NCBI GenBank assembly: GCA_948472605.1
Contig: CAOKUH010000017.1
Coordinates: forward strand, 1-18,229
DNA length: 18,229 nucleotides
Direction of reading: 5' to 3'
Source: an uncultured Mycoplasmatota bacterium
Lineage (GTDB): Bacteria; Bacillota_I; Bacilli_A; RF39; UBA660
Part shown: positions 14,330 through 18,229 of the stretch, piece by piece
Layout: every line of letters begins with the position of its first letter
How positions within the stretch are numbered: position 1 is the first letter of the stretch
Notes under the pieces: model-generated
Database searches by the model: none
What the model was told of the DNA's origin: nothing
What the model saw: only the letters and a program-made list of their open reading frames with translations
Position numbers and translations under genes: made by a program

Positions 14330-16507
14330 TTATTTTTTTATTTTATCTTTTTTTCTCTCTTCTTTTTTAGCAGTTTCTTTTTGTTTTGGTAGAGCTTCTT
14401 TTCTTGATAAATTTAAACGTCCTCTATTGTCATAACCTAAAGATTTAACAACAATTTGATCTCCTACTTTATATAAATCACTAGGTTTTTCTACTCTTTC
14501 ATGAGCAAGATGAGAAACATGTACTAAGCCTTCACAACCACTCCATAATTCTACAAAACAGCCAAAATCTTCAACTTTTGTAATAGTTCCTGTGTAAATT
14601 TCACCATCTTCTACTTCTCTTACCACATTTAAAATCATTTCTTTAGCTTTAGCAATTATATCAAAATCCGTATGATAAATAATTACTCTTCCATCATCTT
14701 CTAAATCTACTTTAACTGCATCTTTATCATTTACAGTTGAAACTTGACTAGCATCTAAAATTATTTTAGTAATCATTTCTCCGCCACGACCAATAACATC
14801 TTTAATCTTATTTGGATCAATTTTAAATGTTTCTATTTTTGGTGCATAAGGTGATAATTCATGTCTAGGTTCTTTAATACAATCAGTCATCACCTCAAGA
14901 ATTTCAAGCCTTGCTTTTTTTGCTTGTGCAAGAGCTTCTTTTAAGATTTCTTTTGCTACACCTTTAATTTTAATATCCATTTGTAAAGCACAAATTCCAT
15001 CACTAGTTCCTGCAACTTTAAAATCCATATCCCCCATATGATCTTCTAATCCAGCTATATCAGTTAAAATAGTATATTTTTTACCATTAGTAATAAGACC
15101 CATGGCTATTCCTGCAACAGGTTTTTTAATTGGTACTCCTGCTGCCATTAGAGAAAGACATCCTGCACAAATTGTTGCTTGAGAACTTGAACCATTACTT
15201 TCTAAAATCTCACTTACAACACGTATAGTATAAGGAAACTCCTCTTCACTTGGTATTACTTGAGCAAGTGCTCGTTCTCCTAAAGCTCCATGACCAATTT
15301 CGCGTCTTCCAGGTGACCCATATCTACCTGTTTCTCCTACAGAAAATTGGGGAAAATTATAATGTAACATAAAGCGTTTAGCATCTTCAATTCCAAGTCC
15401 ATCTAGTATTTGATGTTCACCTATTGCTCCAAGAGTTGTAGTAGCAAGAGCTTGAGTTTCTCCACGCGTAAATAAAGCACTTCCATGTGGTCTAGGAAGT
15501 AAATCTACTTGAGCATCTAAATGTCTAATCTCATCCATTGCTCGTCCATCAGGTCTTATCTTTTTATCTGTAATTAATCTTCTAACCTCATCAGATTCAA
15601 TAGTATCAACAACTTTTTTTACATCCTTTAAAATTTGCTCAATATTTTCACTATCTGCATAAATTTCTGCAAAATTTTCTAAAGTTGCAGTTTTTACCTC
15701 TTCTATACGTTCATAACTTTCTAACTTATCTTTAATTTGAATAGCTGTAATCATATCTTTTGTTGCATAATCACGAACACTACCTTCTAATTCTTCATCT
15801 ATTTTAGCTATCGCAAGTTCTTTTTTAGATATTCCAATTTCTCCTATAATGCTTTCTTGAAATTCACACAATGTTTTAATATGTTCATGACCAAACATAA
15901 TTGCCTCGAGCATTTCTTTTTCGCTTAATTCTTTTGCTCCAGCCTCAACCATACATATAGCATCTTTTGTCCCTGCTACAGTTAAATTAAGACTACTATT
16001 TTCTAATTGTTCAATTGTTGGATTAATTATAAATTCCTTACCTATTTTTCCTACAACAACACCAGCAACTGGACCATCAAATGGAATATCACTTATCCCT
16101 AAACATAAACTTGACCCAAATAATGACGCCATAACAGGTGAATTATCTTGATCAACTGATAAGACTGTATTAATAACTTGAATCTCATTTCGTAAATTTT
16201 CATCAAACATAGGTCTTATTGGTCGATCAATTATACGAGCTGCAAGAGTTGCTTCATCTGTAGGACGACCTTCTCTTTTTATAAATCCTCCTGGGATTTT
16301 TCCTACAGAGTACAACTTTTCTTGAAATAAAACTGTCAAAGGAAAGAAATCAGCTGTTATTGTATTTTTACCCATCACACATACTGATAATATAACAGTA
16401 TCTCCGTATCTGACTAAAACAGAACCATTTGCTTGCTTCGCTAATTCTCCTGTTTCAACTACTAATTCTCTTCCTAAAAAATCTAGTTTAAAAACTTTTT
16501 TCTTCAT
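14330..16507 (-). CDS. pnp: Polyribonucleotide nucleotidyltransferase (PNPase)
   Basis: A 725-aa 3'-to-5' phosphorolytic exoribonuclease, which degrades RNA using phosphate, releases nucleoside diphosphates and acts in mRNA turnover. The first RNase PH domain carries the RNA-binding loop (GKIPGGFIKREGRPTDEA); a helical linker and second RNase PH domain follow with the catalytic GDMDFKVAGTSDG block near residue 490; a KH domain (IKDVIGRGGEMITKI, near 555-570) and an S1 domain (TGTITKVEDFGCFVELWSG, near 625-690) complete the standard order. The length is normal. The KH loop reads GRGG where GPGG is usual. AGGAGG sits seven bases before the ATG. It follows rpsO by 46 bases, separated by a hairpin terminator, so expression by readthrough is expected. 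Confidence 0.99.
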   Translation of the reverse strand: MKKKVFKLDFLGRELVVETGELAKQANGSVLVRYGDTVILSVCVMGKNTITADFFPLTVLFQEKLYSVGKIPGGFIKREGRPTDEATLAARIIDRPIRPMFDENLRNEIQVINTVLSVDQDNSPVMASLFGSSLCLGISDIPFDGPVAGVVVGKIGKEFIINPTIEQLENSSLNLTVAGTKDAICMVEAGAKELSEKEMLEAIMFGHEHIKTLCEFQESIIGEIGISKKELAIAKIDEELEGSVRDYATKDMITAIQIKDKLESYERIEEVKTATLENFAEIYADSENIEQILKDVKKVVDTIESDEVRRLITDKKIRPDGRAMDEIRHLDAQVDLLPRPHGSALFTRGETQALATTTLGAIGEHQILDGLGIEDAKRFMLHYNFPQFSVGETGRYGSPGRREIGHGALGERALAQVIPSEEEFPYTIRVVSEILESNGSSSQATICAGCLSLMAAGVPIKKPVAGIAMGLITNGKKYTILTDIAGLEDHMGDMDFKVAGTSDGICALQMDIKIKGVAKEILKEALAQAKKARLEILEVMTDCIKEPRHELSPYAPKIETFKIDPNKIKDVIGRGGEMITKIILDASQVSTVNDKDAVKVDLEDDGRVIIYHTDFDIIAKAKEMILNVVREVEDGEIYTGTITKVEDFGCFVELWSGCEGLVHVSHLAHERVEKPSDLYKVGDQIVVKSLGYDNRGRLNLSRKEALPKQKETAKKEERKKDKIKK

Positions 16508-16525
16508 ATACTCCTCCTATTTAAA

Positions 16526-16555
16526 TAAAAAAAGACACTTAAAAATTAAGTGCCT
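16526..16555 (-). terminator. Terminator between rpsO and pnp
   Basis: AGGCACTTAA pairs with TTAAGTGTCT (one wobble, 3-base loop) followed by seven Ts on the minus strand. The stem overlaps the last bases of rpsO. It should reduce but not abolish pnp transcription from the rpsO promoter. Confidence 0.8.
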
Positions 16556-16823
16556 ATTTTCTAATATTTAGTTTTTCGATTAAATTTCTATATGCTACTA
16601 CATCATTTTCTTTTAAGTAGTCAAGTAATTTTCTTCTTTTTCCAACCATCATTAAAAGTCCTCTTTTAGAATGAAAATCATGAATATGAACTTTTAAATG
16701 ATCTGTTAGACTATTAATTTTTTTAGTTAAAATTGCAACTTGTACTTCTGTAGATCCGCAATCTTTTTCACTTTTACCAAACTCTTTAATGATATTAGCT
16801 TTTTCTTCTTTTGTAATAGTCAT
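16554..16823 (-). CDS. rpsO: Ribosomal protein S15
   Basis: An 89-aa protein of the exact family length. It binds the central domain of 16S rRNA early in 30S assembly and contacts 23S rRNA in a bridge. Signature parts are EFGKSEKDCGSTEVQVAILT, INSLTDHLKVHIHDFHSKRG and LLMMVGKRRKLLDYLKENDV. The ATG follows AAAGGAGG. The rpsO-pnp order is conserved in many bacteria. A promoter and a structured leader precede it, consistent with S15 feedback control. Confidence 0.99.
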   Translation of the reverse strand: MTITKEEKANIIKEFGKSEKDCGSTEVQVAILTKKINSLTDHLKVHIHDFHSKRGLLMMVGKRRKLLDYLKENDVVAYRNLIEKLNIRK

Positions 16824-16856
16824 TTTATATTCCTCCTTTAATTAATTATCTGTTTA

Positions 16857-16885
16857 AACCGAGTAGGAAAACGAAGGTTCTTTCC
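16857..16885 (-). promoter_or_regulatory. rpsO leader, possible S15-binding pseudoknot
   Basis: In the transcript, GGAAA (16885-16881) can pair with UUUCC (within 16866-16871), and AACC in the enclosed loop (16879-16876) can pair with GGUU downstream (16860-16857), forming an H-type pseudoknot about 20 bases before the ribosome site. S15 genes are known to be autoregulated through such leaders, including a pseudoknot in E. coli. The pairing is seen; the function is inferred. Confidence 0.45.
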
Positions 16886-16908
16886 AACTAAGAATAAACT
16901 TCTCTCAT

Positions 16909-16938
16909 ATTATATTATAAAATGATAGAAAAATGCAA
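16909..16938 (-). promoter_or_regulatory. rpsO: rpsO promoter
   Basis: TTGCAT, 18-base spacer, TATAAT on the minus strand, about 85 bases before the ATG, leaving room for the structured leader. From 16939 to 17143 I see only AT-rich DNA with a small 8-bp inverted repeat (17064-17084). Confidence 0.65.
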
Positions 16939-17143
16939 GAATAAATTTATAAACCAAATTCATAAAAATTTAATTCTAATACGAAAATGAACATTAATTA
17001 AAAAATTTCTATTTCAATAATTATCACTACCAAAATATTTTTTAAATTTACTTATTTATCTACAATTTCTACATGATAGAAATTCGCATTTTTGCCTTTA
17101 AATAAAGTAAATAAAAAAAACATGATTTTTTTAAAAAAAAGTG

Positions 17144-17172
17144 TTGACAAATCATACCTTTTCAATTAGGAT
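17144..17172 (+). promoter_or_regulatory. Promoter of the small RNA
   Basis: A consensus TTGACA at 17144-17149, 17-base spacer, TAGGAT at 17167-17172 on the plus strand, with no open reading frame following it. Confidence 0.65.
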
Positions 17173-17178
17173 ATATAT

Positions 17179-17317
17179 CACCAATTCACTTAATGCGAAT
17201 TGGTGCTAGTATCACACTAGTCAACCCCTTTTTATTCTTTTAGAAGCTGTCTTCAGGGGGCAGCTTCAAATATGAACTTAAAAACATTAACAATCTAAAG
17301 TTAATGTTTTTCTTTTT
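17179..17317 (+). ncRNA. Structured small RNA of unknown class
   Basis: About 140 bases bounded by a promoter and an intrinsic terminator, with no plausible reading frame. Elements in order: a 9-bp perfect hairpin CACCAATTC / GAATTGGTG with a 9-base loop (17179-17205); a 5-bp hairpin CTAGT / ACTAG (17206-17220); a single-stranded CCCC (17225-17228); a 7-bp hairpin GAAGCTG / CAGCTTC (17243-17267) whose loop carries GGGGG that could pair with the CCCC to make a pseudoknot; and the terminator stem (17281-17310). It does not match 6S, SRP, tmRNA, RNase P or the riboswitch classes I know by motif. It lies between rpsO and a convergent surface-protein gene, so it is not a leader. Confidence 0.55.
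17281..17317. terminator. Terminator shared by the small RNA and the surface-protein gene
   Basis: AAAACATTAAC / GTTAATGTTTT, an 11-bp perfect stem with an 8-base loop, followed by TCTTTTT on plus; on minus the stem is followed by a T-run as well. It ends the plus-strand RNA and lies 24 bases past the stop codon of the convergent gene. Confidence 0.8.
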
Positions 17318-17333
17318 ATATATTTTATTTTTT

Positions 17334-18229
17334 TTATATAGCTAGAACTAGGCGGAACGAAATGTTCGCGCTAGTCCCACCAGTGTCGCGGCCGAACGCA
17401 AAGGCACCAGACGAGACACCGTCGTACCAACCACCACCGCGGACGAACCACGGGTAAGCTGAGTAAACGAAGTCGGCGTAATCATAATACCAACTTGATT
17501 TATGTCTATTATCGCTATCTGGATCTCTAAAATCTTGGAATGGTCCAAACTCTGTTGTTCCATCTCCTAGTATTCTATGTTTATAATCTGTTTCACTTGA
17601 CGATGCTCCATATACATCATAATATTTTTGGTTTATACTTGTATCTGTTAGTCCTGCACTTCCACTAGTTAATGAACTTCTTACTCCCATTACATATTCC
17701 CAAGCTCCACCACTCATATCATAGACTCCACTATAATTTCCTGTAGTACTTGCGACTTGACTTAATGGATTTAAATAATTGATTGTATATGTTCCATCAT
17801 TACCTAAACTTGTACCTTCATTTCGATTTCCTGCAATACTTGATCCATTTGTATTATATCCAAGAGTTGGTTCTTCTACTCCTACATATCCTGTTATGAA
17901 TGCTTTATTATTGTTTATTCTTACACTTTCACTACTTCCATATACACTATGTTGCAAGTAGGCAACAGCTCCCCATTCTGTATTCTTCATCATATGACTA
18001 TCTAATTCTCTTTTATAATTGAACCCAGCATTAAACGCATTTCCTATTGTTATATTTCTCCAACTATATACATTCGGCTTGATTTGGATTTTTGTTGAAT
18101 CTGAACTATTTACTTGAGCAGCAGTTGTACTTGTGGCTCCTTTATATCCTGTTTCAAACTTTCCAACCCATAATCCATTTGTTCCCATGGTTATGAAGGC
18201 TGGTGGGGTCATATAATCTCCTATTTTAC
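17334..18229 (-). CDS. FGE/C-type-lectin-fold surface protein, DGR target (partial, 5' end beyond window)
   Basis: The last ~298 codons of a protein that stays open to the window edge. The sequence (IGDYMTPPAFI, GLWVGKFETGY, KNTEWGAVAYLQHSVYG, GVYDMSGGAWEYVMG, WFVRGGGWYDG, ISFRLVLAI) has the layout of formylglycine-generating-enzyme-like/C-type-lectin domains found in secreted or pilin-like proteins of gut Firmicutes; the G-AWEYV and RGGGW...FR blocks are the landmarks. An ATG at 18212 has an AGGAGA before it, but the domain clearly begins upstream, so I treat the gene as truncated by the window. A catalytic FGE role is unlikely; ligand binding fits better. The final ~45 codons are markedly GC-rich and poor in coding-strand A, matching the variable region of diversity-generating retroelement targets. 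Confidence 0.85.
   Translation of the reverse strand, partial: KIGDYMTPPAFITMGTNGLWVGKFETGYKGATSTTAAQVNSSDSTKIQIKPNVYSWRNITIGNAFNAGFNYKRELDSHMMKNTEWGAVAYLQHSVYGSSESVRINNNKAFITGYVGVEEPTLGYNTNGSSIAGNRNEGTSLGNDGTYTINYLNPLSQVASTTGNYSGVYDMSGGAWEYVMGVRSSLTSGSAGLTDTSINQKYYDVYGASSSETDYKHRILGDGTTEFGPFQDFRDPDSDNRHKSSWYYDYADFVYSAYPWFVRGGGWYDGVSSGAFAFGRDTGGTSANISFRLVLAI
17341..17485 (-). other. Candidate DGR variable region (VR)
   Basis: By hand count, bases 17341-17480 are about 59% G+C with only about 11% A on the coding strand, against about 38% G+C and 38% A in 17521-17580 of the same gene. Many codons are NNC/NNY (TAC GCC GAC TTC GTT TAC and similar), as expected if template AAC/AAT codons were rewritten by adenine-specific mutagenesis. 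The fixed scaffold RGG.W, G.FAF, GG and SFR remains, as in C-type-lectin variable proteins. The segment ends at the stop codon, the usual VR position. Confidence 0.8.

Noticed and set aside
17179..17317. Riboswitch or T-box leader
   Set aside because: It faces away from rpsO and runs into the 3' end of a convergent gene; there is no downstream plus-strand gene to control.
16824..17333. DGR template repeat downstream of the variable region
   Set aside because: No stretch resembling 17341-17485 with extra A is visible in either orientation.
17348..17563. Second minus-strand frame of 71 codons over the variable region
   Set aside because: Loss of A removes stop codons in every frame of the variable region; the lectin-fold frame explains the sequence.
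17779..17961. Plus-strand frame of 60 codons inside the surface-protein gene
   Set aside because: Antisense shadow with low-complexity composition and no ribosome site.
18210..18212. ATG with AGGAGA upstream as the start of the surface-protein gene
   Set aside because: The same frame is open to the window edge (KIGDY precedes it) and the product would start inside a domain, so the gene is taken as truncated by the window.
1..18229. CRISPR array or tRNA/rRNA genes
   Set aside because: No regularly spaced repeats and no tRNA or rRNA signature sequences were seen on either strand.

Overview
The window looks like a chromosomal segment of a low-GC Gram-positive bacterium (Firmicutes/Bacilli, possibly one of the genome-reduced gut lineages near the Mollicutes). 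The evidence is the very AT-rich DNA, AGGAGG-type ribosome binding sites, Firmicutes-type rpsO-pnp order, cell-wall genes (LCP ligase, D,D-carboxypeptidases) and a SigF/SigB-type sigma factor. TGA acts as a stop and TGG encodes Trp, so this is not the mycoplasma code. The lineage is inference.

Layout. (1) 1-4022, all on the minus strand: a short sporulation-type sigma factor preceded by a SpoIIAA-like STAS protein, a two-TM protein of unknown function with its own promoter and terminator, and a LytR-CpsA-Psr wall-polymer ligase. This resembles the Bacillus dacF-spoIIAA-spoIIAB-sigF region but lacks spoIIAB. (2) 4023-11532: a DacF/DacA-type D-Ala-D-Ala carboxypeptidase gene split in two by a 6.36-kb integrated element. 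The element carries a large serine recombinase, a small accessory protein, a five-gene cassette (secreted bacteriocin-like peptide, three membrane proteins, an ABC ATPase) and a truncated replication-initiator-like gene. The ends share a 4-bp core, and joining the two carboxypeptidase halves there restores one 381-codon frame with an intact SGN motif. (3) 11791-12822, plus strand: a VanY-like (M15B) carboxypeptidase. (4) 12879-16823, minus strand: an unrecognised 443-aa protein, pnp and rpsO; rpsO has a promoter and a leader that can fold as a pseudoknot. (5) 17144-17317, plus strand: an orphan promoter, three hairpins and a terminator, read as a small structured RNA of unknown class. (6) 17334-18229, minus strand, cut by the window edge: the C-terminal part of an FGE/C-type-lectin-fold surface protein. 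Its last ~45 codons are GC-rich and strongly depleted in adenine on the coding strand, the signature of a variable region of a diversity-generating retroelement (DGR). No reverse transcriptase or template repeat is in the window.

The two most interesting signals are the precise, reversible-looking interruption of the dac gene (reconstructed attP has a 10-bp dyad centred on the shared core, and the recombinase C-terminus is rewritten on excision) and the DGR-type hypervariable tail. Counts and alignments were made by eye; no database search was possible.
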